Assembly (NCBI RefSeq): GCF_902713425.1
Contig: NC_081217.1
Coordinates: 19,694,659-19,758,658 of the forward strand
Length of the DNA: 64,000 nt
Source of the DNA: Acipenser ruthenus
Taxonomy: Eukaryota > Chordata > Actinopteri > Acipenseriformes > Acipenseridae
Reading direction: 5' to 3'
In this document: piece by piece, positions 22,753 through 35,434 of the stretch
Layout: the number at the start of each line of letters is the position of its first letter
How positions within the stretch are numbered: position 1 is the first letter of the stretch
Program-made: the position numbers and the translations under genes
Notes under the pieces: generated by a model
Told to the model about the DNA's origin: nothing
The model's database searches: none
The model's input: the letters and a program-made list of their open reading frames with translations, nothing else

Positions 22753-25086
22753 GTTTTCCTAACACTATCCAAACACTGTCAGTTTCATGGGGTGAGCTGC
22801 AATGTTGTTCCAGACACAGTAGGTACATCTCTTCTACACAAGGTCCAATGTACCTCACTTTATCAATTCCTTGTTCTTCTGTATGCTGGGTTGGTTGAGT
22901 TGGAAGACATCCTCCCATCTTGCAGCTGTGTGAGCCACAGTGTTCTCCAGTGTGCTCACAGTATTTGTTTAACCTTTATTGACCCCTACGTACCTGTTAA
23001 CCGGACTATGGTTGTTTTTGCAATTCAATACCTCTTTTAATTCCATGGTTGAATTGTATCTGTTGGTTTTTTAATGTACTTTAATATGGTTTTTAAACCT
23101 AACCACATCTTTCCATTGCACAGCTTTGATATCTGGTCTTACCTTCGCTGGATCCTGTTTGTTTTAATGCTGGCTTGTCCTCTTGTGGTGCAATTATGGG
23201 ATTGTCAACGCAAGCATGGATGGTAAGGCTGGGACAGATACTGAGAATTATCTAATTGAGCAGATGCTCTCAAGGCAGAAAGTTTTGATTTAGATCATGA
23301 AAAAAGCATCACTTACAGGACAGGTAGGGAATTATTATTATTATTACATTTCTTAGCAGACGCCCTTATCCAGGGCGACTTACAATTATTACTATCGCAT
23401 TATTTTTACATATAATTACCCATTTATACAGCTGGGTTTTTACTGGAACAATCTAGGTAAAGTACCTTACTCAAGGGTACAACAGCAGTGTCCCCGACCG
23501 GGGATTGAACCCTCGACCCTCTGGTCAGGAGTCCAGAGCCCTAACCACTACTCCACACTGCTGCTGTAAAACAAGTCTCCTCAATGTAATATAGGAGGTA
23601 GCGAAACCAACGCACTGTGCTGAGAGGGCATGGCTGAGATGGTGGAGCAGACAGAAGAATTGTCATTCAATTAAGTCAGCTGCTGGAGAGAGTTCATTTA
23701 AATTTTAATCACAATGCTTTTTACATGGAAAAACATATCTTAAACAAATGGGACATTTTGTTAAAGTTTGTGATAATAAGTGGTTTTGTTTAACAGTATG
23801 TATGTGTTTTCTAATGACCGTTTACTATTCCCCCCCAGTTATCCTGAACTCAACAGTACTGGTGAATGATGGGTATAACCGGATAATCTACAATCGAAAG
23901 CACTTGGGTCCCTGCAAGCAACATGGAAGATAAATGTACTTACACATGACAATAAATAGGGTGAAAGCTTAATAACATACTCAGTACATCTTAATATGCA
24001 CTGCTATTCACCATACTGGTCTTAATTTGCAGTTAAGATAGAGCCCTACTTCGTAGGAAACATGTTTGTCCTATTTAATATCAAAAGAAAGTGTCTTTAT
24101 TGTGTGTCTGTTGCTTGGAATCATGGGACAGTCATGTGATCATGTGAGTTACAGGAGACACACTGGCTGACGTGCAAAGGCAGGAATTCCAGTGTAAGAA
24201 CTACGTCTCCCAGCAGCCTTTGAACTCCCTATCAATCAATGTGTCTCCTCAAGAGTCATGTGATTAAAATATAACCAATGAAAGCTTAATATTTACTTGC
24301 AACACCTGGTTTGGTACTGCTCATGTTTTTTTTTTATCCCATTTTATATTAACAATAATTAAAAGGAATTTCATTGTAAATAATGAAGTGATTAACTGGA
24401 ATCGTATCTGTTTTCCAGCAATAACAGGGGATAGTAATTTGTTCAGGATTAAAGCAAGGGTTACAGTAATAAAATACAATTCTACAAAAGCGCTTATAAT
24501 ATAACATACCTATATTTCTGGTCATTATTGTTTGGTTAATATTTAGCATTACCTTTTTTTGGGGGGTGACAGAGAGTTTTGTTAATCGGATAATGTCATT
24601 TTGTTTTTAATTTAAAAAATCTGAATATAATGGTAAAAAAAGCAATTCATTTATTTATAGTTTCCCCCCCCTGGTGTTGCACAAAGCTGCTAACACATTT
24701 AAATCTATACCCTAGTTAAGGGAAAATGTATCCCTAAGGATTCTACTTAAACTTAATACTGAAGACGCTTCATGCAGATATCCACCAACTCAGTGCTTTG
24801 TTTTGTACACAGAGTGACAGACAATAAACTTCAGTGGTGACTTCCAAGATTGGAGGCACATGAACTATTGTACAGTATCAGTCTGGGTAGAATCCATTGC
24901 AGAAACACTTACTGTATTAAAATGAAGAGCAGACGCCTCCCCCCAGTGCATCTGCTCTGAATGATGTATGTGTTCTGTATCAATGTGGTTTTGAAAAAAA
25001 GGAAGGATATGAAAAACATATTCTTTTTCTCAGAAATAAGGAAGCTTTTACTCAGCCAGCTTGTACACTGGTTCTCTGTGTGTAAA
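22753..25086. other. intergenic stretch between receptor genes
   Basis: It holds a SINE (23340-23568), the duplicated block 23860-24115, and AT-rich sequence. No supported exon. Confidence 0.5.
23340..23568 (-). mobile_element. tRNA-derived SINE, second family
   Basis: On the minus strand it starts GCAGCAGTGTGGAGTAGTGG, TTAGGGCTCTGGACTCCTGA, contains a B-box-like GGGTTCAATCC and ends GTAAGTCGCCCTGGATAAGG, GCGTCTGCTAAG. It shares the 3' tail of the other SINE family but has a different head. The plus-strand copy is at 31542. Confidence 0.88.
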
Positions 25087-28000
25087 ATGAAGTTCCTCGT
25101 ACTTCTGGCTGCTCTGTCAGGTAAAGGAAACTGGTTTAATTTGTATTTGTGTTACTATAACGGAATGATAGTTCACAGTTTTTTTTGTGTATTACAGAGC
25201 TATTGTCGTTATCGAAGTGTAAATGTTTCTGATCCCAGATTGAATGTATGGTGTGATTGTCTTTTAGAGTGATGTTGTTTTTAGAGATGTGAAATTATTG
25301 CTGTCAGCTTTTGGTCATCTTGCCAGGACACTCAGGCCTCGTTTCAATGGGCTTTTCCTGGTTTAAGAATAAATAAATACATACAAAAATAAATACATTG
25401 TGATATTGTTAAACTGGGAGCATGTATATGTGTTATCAGAACTAACAGACTCCTTTAGATCCTTGGTTTATGTATAGCAAATGGAATTATCTTTACATCA
25501 AGCTGAGCGATAAGTACAACAAACAGATTTAGATTGAGTTTAAACTGTTTTAAGTTGTGAAAGAGGCAGCTTGTCTTTTGTCACATGTACGTTTTATGGT
25601 GTGATGCATCCATAACTACAGGAAACATTAAAAGTGAAAGAATTGTGAATGTTTATTCGATCTACAATGTTTGCATTTGTTTTCTTACTCTTCATGGAAT
25701 ATTTAAGTCCAAAATGTCTTTTTTGATTAAAAGGAGTTTTATCTAAAATAAATCTATTTGTATGTTACTTTGAACAGACAAATGGTGATTCTTTTGGAAC
25801 CCTATAGCAGAGAATGACACACATATATAATCAGCTAATGTATAAAACGGCAATCTATAGAAAAGTATTTTTTATTAATGAAAGTGTGACTGTAGCTAAT
25901 ATAGCAACGAGGGGTCCTGAACATTAGTGTGTGTGGTTGAGAGGACTGTGTTTGGTTATTAAACTGATGTTAGTAAAACAAGGAAACATACATTTAAACA
26001 TACAAGCAAGCATACATTTTTACATGGATAAAAACAGCATGCAAAAATGTACTTCCACTTTCTCTACACAACTAATAGATATGTTTGTGGTAACACTGAC
26101 ACTGATTCACAAAACCTGACTGCATGTTTTATTTATTATAGATTATAGGGTTTTTTTCTAGATGATTTATTTTTTTCAATAAACAAGCTGGCGTCAGTAA
26201 AATCTAACTACCACGAAACACGTATTGATATAAACAGCACACGACAATGACACCGTTTGCTTTTGCTCTCACAGCTCAACATTAAAACTGTAATGGTTTG
26301 GGTCACACTGGGTCCTATGTATAAAACATCATTGGATGTTTTAATTAGAGACTGTTTTTACCAGCCAGTTTGCTTGAATAAAAAGGGTTTGGCATTACCA
26401 CTATTCTCATTGTCTTTACAATGCCTAATTCAGGATGTTGTCTGCCACATATATACTGTACTCTGTACTACACACTTTGATGCAGGTGCTGCAGCCCTTT
26501 CTGGACCAGACCAGGTGAACGGCTTGCTTCAGGAATCAGTGACTATCCAGTGTCGTTATGGCAAAGACTACAAGGACAGAGTGAAATTCTGGTGTAAAGG
26601 ACAGTATCGTATATCCTGTACCACTCTGATAAGTACTGATGCCCTCCAAACAAACGACAGGATCTCCATCAGTGATAATAAAACTGAAGGAGTGTTCACT
26701 GTAACTATGAGGCAGCTGAGAGAAGAGGATGAAGGATATTACTGTTGTGGAATACGAAGTAAACCTCTGTCTCTAGATGAAGTCACTTCTGTGTATCTCA
26801 CTGTCAACAAAGGTAATCGAATGTCTTACTGTGGCGATACCAGATATAGTTAAAAATGGTAACGGGCCCCGTTCACAATGCTTTAAGTTACACAAAGATT
26901 GTTATTCTGAATAAAATATAATTTGATATTCACAAAACTTCTATATTATTGGTGGATTCATTAACAACAGTCCAGAACAGTTTCATGGTTACCAAGCGCT
27001 ACTTTATTCATAGAAGCAGGCTTATAAAATCATATTTGAAATGACTCGTGAGTTACAGCTTTGTGAATGAGGCCCCAGAGTAAATGGTCTTACATTGATA
27101 AAAAGCCTATTTAATGTTTCTGTAATTTAAAGAACAACAGCAACAACAAACACACAGAAACTTGGATTGTACTGCTGGACAAGCAGAATGTGACAAGAAA
27201 AACCAAACAGAGAACTACAACATAACCACAATATTTAAACCTAAAAAATGAAATGTGCATAAAAAAACTAAACAATACCTTGATGATAGGAATCTTATTT
27301 TCAATTGTACTAAGATATACAACTCTAAAGAAAATATATGACTGATTTCAGGATCTCAGGAAGGAGGGAAACGTTACCTTATATAGAACTTTCAATCTGC
27401 AGCTTAATTCCAAGATATCTTATTGTAACGTTTTGTAAAATCAGGCTCACATCTCTGTTTCTTCATATTTATTTATTAGCAACACTATATTACACTTGTG
27501 TGACTATAATGTATAACAAGAAAGATTTTACTACTTTTGTGCCCCTTCAGACATTGTGACTGGCTGGATTCAGGGACTGGTGACTGTCCAGTGTCGTTAT
27601 GATAAAGGCTTTAATAACTATGTGAAATACTGGAGTAAAGGAAGTATTTTTAAAGACAGTACTGTTCTGGTGAAAACTGATGAGACCAAGACACCAAACA
27701 GGATCTCCATCAGTGATAATAAAACTGAAGGAGTGTTCACTGTAACTATGAGGGATCTGAGAGAAGAGGATGAAGGACGGTACTGGTGTGGAATAAAAAG
27801 AATTGGCTATGATGAAGGCACTTCTGAGTATATCACTGTCAACAAAGGTAATCGAATGTCTTACTGTAATGATACCAGATGTAGTTTACTGTGGTACTGA
27901 TGTGGAATTAAAAGAACATTGATACCAGATTAGGACAATGCAGTTCACCTCACTGTCAAAGGTACGAAACCCCTTCAGTTTAGTTAAATGTGACTGTGAT

Positions 28001-31000
28001 TTACACGCAAGTCTAAGAAAGCAAGCAAAAAGGAAACTGAGGAAACAAATACACACATGAAAAACAGATCGTAAACACAAAATACAAGCCGTTATAGATA
28101 GGAAAGGAAACAAAGGTAACAATTGAAATGCTTCATGCTCTTCAGTGCTCTAGTGAACGTGTTCCTGCAATGAAATCATTTATTAAAGTGTGAAATGTTG
28201 AGATTATTAAGACAAGATTAATCTGTCAGGATTCCCACATTCCTCCAGTTTTAATTGTTCATGTATTTCAACAGGAACTTTGAAACCAACCGCTAAGACA
28301 ACAACAACAACAACAACAACAACAACACCAACTGCTACAACACCAACACCAACAACAGAAAGAACAGCCCCAGCCACTGCAAGCACTGCTGTGAACACCT
28401 CTTCATCTCCTGGACAAACAGGACACACTACTTCACAGTACAGTCTCACTTCTATACTGCGAATCAGCTTGATAGGCGTGAACTATCAGTGTATTATACA
28501 CTGACTTTACTGAGGACATGAGAAAAAAATCACATGGCAGTTGTCTCAGGATCTCTGCATTTCCATTAGGCTGGGTGATCTTGAGACACGTATTTGAGGT
28601 TCTCTGTATTTCTCTTTGTTTGCGTGACGTGTAATGTCTTGAAGGATAGTTGAATGGTAAGAGGTGTGCCTACGAGCGGTGAGGTTCATGTTTCATGTCC
28701 AGACCCTGCTTCTCCATTGTATTCAACAGACTGCGATGCCAATCCATTACAATTCAATCCTCTGAGAAGTAGAAGCACTATGAAGACACAAAGGCTAGTC
28801 TGAACATTGGTCATAGAAAGTTACTGTTTTCTTTGTACTGTTTCTACACAGCTCAGAATTTTAATTTGGTTATTTTCTCTTCTATTTTCCATGTCCTCAG
28901 TGTACCACTTCAGTATAAAGCAGGGATTGGATTTTGAAGTTTTGAATAGGCATACACTTTAAAGAGGGACATGACTGTAAAGCCTGCATTTGCTTGTCTC
29001 TAAAGGGATTTAATATTTTAGGGCTGTATTTTCAGGTTGCTTTGAAACTGGCTAACTGGTTCTTCTCTATTATTTCTAGAGATGCCAGTAATTTACTGAT
29101 AATTCTTTCAGTCATCTGTGGATGCCTGCTATTCTTGTGTGTGCTTTGTCTAATTATCAGGATGAAGATTAACAGTAAGTGACATTACAAAATACTCTCT
29201 TCGTTTGAATTGGATACTACTGTGTGAAGCAATCACAACACCATCATCAACCACAAATGTTGGAAATACCTCCCTGGGCTCTGGTGTACTTGAGCTTGAT
29301 TTCTGACCCCACAGATGTTCATAATGTAGTACTCTCTGTCCGTGGACACTGACACAACCTGCATGCTGCATATCAATGAACCTGCAGCTTGACCCAATGA
29401 GAAATGATTTGAATCCACTCATTGTAGCTGGATGGCTATCATTGCTTATGCAGTTTTTAGTATTTCAAATGGGTTTCATGTAAATCATGTGATGCAAGAC
29501 TGTAAAAATTCACAAAGAGGAACAGCTTGAAATGAAAGTTAAAAAAGTAACACTTTACATTAAGTGTCTATAATTACTGTGTATTTACATAGTAGTTACT
29601 TAGTAAAGACATGTGTACTTACACATAATTGCAATATTATTGTGCATAGTTACAATGTACGTGTGCATCTTTTTCCACAATATACTGTATGTGCGTACAC
29701 AATTGTATCAGAAAAGGGTTAGGGTTAGGGTGCAAGAAGATGTACACATTAAGTACTATGCATAATAACATTGTAATTATGTGTAAGTGCACATGTATTA
29801 CAAAGTAACTACTCTGTACATGCACATTAATTAGAGTCACAATGAAAAGTTTTCCCAATATTACCTTCCAAATGTTATGTTTTAGAATCCAAAAACCAAT
29901 AACTTTAGACCTGCATAAGTAAATGATATTGCACTAAAAGGGATGATTTCAAGAACAGTTGGATAACTTTTGCAAACTTTAAAAGCTTTGCAAAGCACAG
30001 CTGAAGCATAGTCAGTCACACGTAGCAGAGGCAAGGATAGAGAAGTGTTACTAACACTGTGGCAACATGTATTACAGCAATGCATTTCTGAGAAAAAAAC
30101 ATGTGTCCTCATGAGTAAACAGGAAGATATCTTGTATTTGTCTGACCACATCTCCAAGTTTAGACCTCTCTACGCTGGCTTTACTGTACGCTTTAGAGCT
30201 GGATTTAAAGAGTAAGTAGCAGGGTTCGGAAAAATATAGAGTTACACGTCCCCACGTGTCGCTACAACTGTTTAAATAACATACCTGTCGTTTTCCTTTT
30301 TATTGTTAACATCCTGACAACTTCATACACTTATACCTTTAAAGTCTGTTTTAAAGCTCTTTTCAGAATGGCCGCTCTAGTGCACTGATAGCGTAAGGGT
30401 TATTGCCCACATTGTCAAACAGGTAACACAGCAATACCGATGCATGATGTGGTACGTAAATAAAATGTGATTTAGATGACAGATCTCAAACCCCATTGCA
30501 CTAGAGCGGTCATTTTGAAAAGAGCTTTGAAACAGACTTTAAAGTTCTAAGTATAAAAAGTTGTTTCAGTTGTTTAGCAACATGTGGGGACGTATAACGA
30601 TATGTTTTTCGGAACCCTGCAACTTCCTCTTTAAGATCCTGCTGTTCACCTGGCGCTTAGTGGTCCTCATGGAGAATTGTTAACTCTGTATGCCCCTTCT
30701 CGGGTCACAATGATGCAGGTTTGTTGGGATCTCCGAGGTTCAAATGAGTAGTAGGGGTGAAAGCACATTCTCCTACCCCTGCACCTAGTCTTTGGAATTG
30801 ATTACAACCATTGGTCAGACAATCCCACTGTTTAAAATCCAACCTAAAAACCCTTTTATTAGCTGATTAACAAATGAATAGTTTTTAATAATGCTAAACT
30901 ACTAGCCTTATTGTGTGCAGTGTTTTAATTTGGTCACCACTTTGCAAGGACACATTGCATGACCATGTAACAGGCGGTGTTGTGTGACACACTGCAGTTA

Positions 31001-32056
31001 AAAGCTCTAAAACCACTAATGCAGATGAGCCTGGCTCTTTTGCATTGTGTTAAGATGCTCGCTTGCTGTGCGCAGGGTAGCCAGTTCGCACCCAGCCTCC
31101 GCCCTGTTACAAAAACAAAAAACATAGTTTTAATTGTTACTACTTACAAGCTCCCAAATTAAATGTCTGACTTGTTTATTTCTGGTTTTGTTAATTATTT
31201 TGGATGGGTTTTTCCTGCAGGCTAATGACCTTCTGAAATACAAAGCTTTACAAATCCAGCACAGTATATAAACTGCTTTAAAGTAAAATACTTCATAACA
31301 CTTTATGTATTTTTTATTTCAGGGGATAAACAAAAAGGGGCCATAAGGAGCAGCACACCAGTAAGACCCCCTCAATATTAACCTATTTTAAAATGTCAGT
31401 AGATGTTTATTGTACCAGATAAGTATTTAATTGATTAAATATTGAATAACAAATGTACTGGTATATACAAAGTGTTACCTTATAAATTATAGTACAAAAT
31501 TCATATCCCATTATTAAATATGAGTAAATCTAAAATATATAGAGCAGTGTGGAGTAGTGGTTAGGGCTCTGGACTCTTGACCGGAGGGTTGTGGGTTCAA
31601 TCCCCAGTGGGGGACACTGCTGTTGTACCCTTGAGCAAGGTACTTTACCTAGATTGCTCCAGTAAAAACCCAACTGTAAAAATGGGTAATTGTATGTAAA
31701 ATAATGTGATATCTGTATAATGTGAAATAATGTATAATGTGATATCTTGTAACAATTGTAAGTCGCCCTAGATAAGGGCGTCTGCTAAGAAAATAATAAA
31801 GATAAATAAAATATTTATTTAGCAGTACAATTTCAAAAAACACATACTATAGCAATTCAAACTAATAATAATAATAATAATAAATAAAGCATGTTTCTTC
31901 CTTTAGCCTTCCGTAACATATACTACAGTAAGATTTCAGAACAATGCACAGACGCCAGCAGGTGACGGAATCTATGCAAATGTGAACCCTTCCCAGAGGC
32001 AAACCGAAGCACCGCAGAGGTCTGAGTCTGTGGAGTATTCCGTCCTTGCATTCTGA
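25087..32056 (+). CDS. CD300-like inhibitory receptor, two V domains, complete
   Basis: Seven exons total 1,104 nt (367 aa): 25087-25120 signal (MKFLVLLAALS), 26486-26812 V1, 27551-27847 V2, 28275-28437 Thr-rich stalk, 29080-29174 TM (IILSVICGCLLFLCVLCLII), 31323-31360, and 31907-32056 with TGA. Phases are 1-1-1-2-1-0 and all sites are GT-AG. V1 has IQCRY, FWCKG, ISC and YCCGI. V2 keeps VQCRY and YWCGI but has YWSKG and lacks the partner Cys, so the extra CD300-type disulfide is lost as a pair. The tail reads VTYTTV (ITIM), GIYANV (YxN, Grb2-type) and VEYSVL (ITIM). An inhibitory leukocyte surface receptor is the family-based role. Polyadenylation candidates AATAAA lie near 32334 and 32723. 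A SINE and two MITEs fill the introns. Confidence 0.88.
27888..27961 (+). pseudogene. relic of a third V-domain exon
   Basis: The same decayed F-G strand remnant as at 21053 (GTGGAATTAAAAGAACATTG and CACCTCACTGTCAAAG|GTACG) follows the second V exon. It implies an ancestor with one more V domain. Confidence 0.65.
29547..29845. mobile_element. MITE with long inverted repeats and TTAGGG core
   Basis: The left arm (GTGTCTATAATTACTGTGTA, CTTACACATAATTGCAATAT) pairs with the right arm (reverse complement CTCTAATTAATGTGCATGTA, CTTACACATAATTACAATGT). The centre holds GGGTTAGGGTTAGGG. It resembles a MITE I know as very common in ray-finned fish. Intronic. Confidence 0.8.
30205..30634. mobile_element. 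fold-back MITE, about 430 bp
   Basis: TTAAAGAGTAAGTAGCAGGG and TTCGGAAAAATATA at the left pair with TTAAAGAGGAAGTTGCAGGG and TTCCGAAAAACATA (reverse complement of the right). The arms run about 190 bp, through GCTCTTTTCA and ACCGCTCTAGTGCA-type blocks, around a non-coding centre. Intronic. Confidence 0.8.
31542..31800 (+). mobile_element. tRNA-derived SINE, second family
   Basis: GAGCAGTGTGGAGTAGTGGT head, GTGGGTTCAATCC B box, and tail AAGTCGCCCTAGATAAGGGC, GTCTGCTAAG. It sits in the last intron of the two-V-domain receptor, about 100 bp before the final exon. Confidence 0.88.
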
Positions 32057-33325
32057 TTCTGAGGACTGTTCCATTGATATTGACTTGACCAGCAGTCACA
32101 CAGAGGCGCAGTTTGGAAAACACCAAGAGTCCAGTGGGGTTACTGTCATGGGGGAATGTCCCCAGAGTGCCTGGATGTAAATCCAGTCCTGGGACCCCTG
32201 CATGAAGTGCTTGAGTCACAGAAACTATACCTCCTTGTGTGAATAGCTGGGTATCAGGAAATGAACACGTTATCGTTAAGTGCACTGTAAATGGCATATA
32301 GCTGTTGCATTCAATATTATTTTCAATTAGTTAATAAATACAACACAGTAAATAGTGTGCCTTTTTAGATTTGTTTTCAGAGATACTCACCTCAGTCACC
32401 ATGACAAAGTGGGTTATCAACTAAATGCTTTATTTCGGCAGTGGGTTCATTTTTCAGGATTTGGTTTGTATTGATGATTAATTCAATTGCTTTTTTATAG
32501 TTTATTTGTGTATGATATCTTAATCATTATTCAAGAATTGTATGACTTTTCTGACAATTCTATCGCCTGTGTAGCATTGATTTGGTTTAATCTGTTCATA
32601 TCTCTGATCTATTGTATCTGTGTAGCTGTGCTACCAGGCCTAGTTGAAGATTACTGCTTTCACTATGCTAGTAACGCTTTTGTATCTCTGTCTTGATATA
32701 CAACTTTTGTACATGCTGTTGAAATAAAATATATAAATACATAATAATTAGGTGTCATGGTTGTTGGTAAATTCTCAAACTGTATCAGTGATATAGATCC
32801 TGACTGTGAATTGGGTCACATTCAGTAATATTAAATATACTGCAGCCGGATGTCCTGTTGCTCTGCACATGCATATGGCCTATGATCAGTTTTTACTCTT
32901 TGGAGATTTCTAAACAATAACAGAGTTTAACCACATGTAAAATCATAATCTATTTATCTTTGGTTTCTGTGGAAACGGATCACAAGCAGCCATTGAACTT
33001 CCTCTTTCCTCTATGTGAAAAATAACATCTTCCAATCATGGTCTGATTGAGAGCACTGAACACTGATGACCTTACCCCCCCTCCCCCCGCCCTGCTCCCC
33101 TAGCTACACCACTGCTGCTGACCTTCAGCACATGTCCTCAGAATCCACTGACCAGGAAGTAGATTGAGAGACCGCCATGCTGGTTAAATGCTTTGACCAC
33201 AGAAGGCTGTCCCAACACGCCAAAGCTTTATCGGGTTTCCTGACAGTAACTGAAATCTAAAAAGGAGAAGTACCCACATAGCACTGCTCTGTTACTGAAT
33301 GCAGATTTTCAACTTGAACAGAACA
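32057..33325. other. 3' UTR and intergenic stretch
   Basis: 3' UTR of the two-V-domain receptor, then AT-rich sequence and a C-rich run near 33076. No exon supported. Confidence 0.5.
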
Positions 33326-35363
33326 ATGATTGGGCGATGGGCTTTCCTGCTTTTTCTTCTGATTTTAGGTAAGAGATTGAGTTTAGTTTACAAGAAGGAA
33401 CTACAGAGATCGAGTCATTAATCAAGCACCTCTTGTAAGAGTTAAATGGGTACATGTTACATGTGAGAGTGTGTGTGTGTGCTTGCGTGTGTATGTGTGT
33501 GTGCTTGCATGTGTTTTGTATCTTTTGATACAAAACACATGCAAAATGAACAGTAAAATTTTGGTATTTCCTTACAGATTCTTATTGTGTAACTGGGCAG
33601 AAACCATTTACATTAAAGGAAGGAGAATCAGTGACAATATTCTATCCTTTGGACCGTTTGTTTTATAATCAAGTGATGTTCTGTTGTAAAGTTATCAATC
33701 CTGCTGGAGACTGTGCCAACATTGCTATTTCACATGGTTTTGTGCATGAGGCATACCGTGGAAGAGTATCAATCACACAACATTTGGGAAGAATGTATGT
33801 AACAATCCATAACTTCAATAGTCAAGATGCTGGAATTTACAGATGTGGTCTGAACGAGAACGTGTATTTTTCTGTTGCCCTTTCTTTATTACCAGGTAAA
33901 GTATATTTATGTATTTATTTAGAAGGGGTTGATAGCACTGACTATGGTTATAAACTGGAGGCTTGACAACTCAGTTTAGATCATGTTAGGTTCCTGAGCA
34001 GCAAACAATGGCAGCAGTGAGGAACTTGATAATCTTGAGTAATGCATTGTTCTATGTTTCACTTCTTGATAATATTGCAACATCTGGACATTGGTTATTT
34101 TCTAAGAATGGAAACAATTAGCAGCAGCAAACGCTCGTTACCCTGTGTTTCACTGACAAGATAACACAATCAATATATACAATACAATAACAAGACAATA
34201 CATGCATGTGTGTTTGCTGGTTCTGTTAATTGATTAGGCTCCAAACATATCTCTCTTTACTTTTCTTCCCATTTTATAATGCAGAGAATGTTCTTGATGT
34301 TAAAGATACTGTTCTTTTTATAAACCTTGCACCCTGTAGCCACGCAACTCAATACACTGATAACACTAATAACTTGGTGGTGATAGCTGGGTTAAATACT
34401 GTGGGCTCTAATTATGAAAAATGTAAAAGAATCTGTTTTTAAAGATTCTCTGTGGTTTGTAAAGTGAAAATGAACTTTTAACCCTCTCTCACTGTCCTTA
34501 AAATGCTATGAATGGGGCTGAATGTACAGCAGGAATTGTGTTTTCTGGTGAGCTTGTTTCACAGTCAGGGGTGTCTTGGTGAGGGAGCATTGTATTTAAT
34601 TGTTGCTGTTTTTGAAATTCTCAGCACTGTTGAAATGAAATGGATCATACCCCTCAGTGCTGTGCTGGGATTGCTGGCCATCGTGCTGATTTCTACTGCA
34701 TTCGTTATTGTAACGTTTAAGAAACAGAAGCAGAAGAGTAAGTCTTTTTTCAAGCGGGGAAATACAAGCTGTGCAAGCTAACCTTTTAAATCCACATGTC
34801 ATCAGCAATGTGGTAGCCTGAGCCAAATGAGTATGGTCTCACATTAACTGTTTATAGCATGCATTGATTATTATCACTTTTTTTTCTAACCTAGCTTAAC
34901 TGTGTATTGAATTAGCTCCACTATAGACTGATTTCAGGACACTTTTGTGTTGTTAATTTTTCTCCAACTCTGTTTTAACTAAAATGCTTATCATTGCTTG
35001 TATATTGAAATATTAAAATAATTGCAAATTCAACTAACACAAGAAACCAATGACCTTTCTTTTTCTTTTTAATATAGCAGTGCCGAGGAGTTCTGAAGAT
35101 ATCCCTCCTGTATGTAATGTATGTTCATTTATTCTTAGAATTATAATGTGAACTGAAATGTCATTTCTTTACATGATCACCATTATTCCAATCCTTATTC
35201 ATATACAAAAAATATGTTCCTATTTGAAAAAATAGATACAAAAATAGGGCTTGCAATTATAAAGAATTATTTTTTTTAACACAAAGGTGTTAAATGAAAG
35301 AACACAGCAATCACAGTTTGTTGTACAGCAGCTGTGACAGCTGAAGTTATTTTGTTGTTGCAG

Positions 35364-35434
<71 letters not shown>

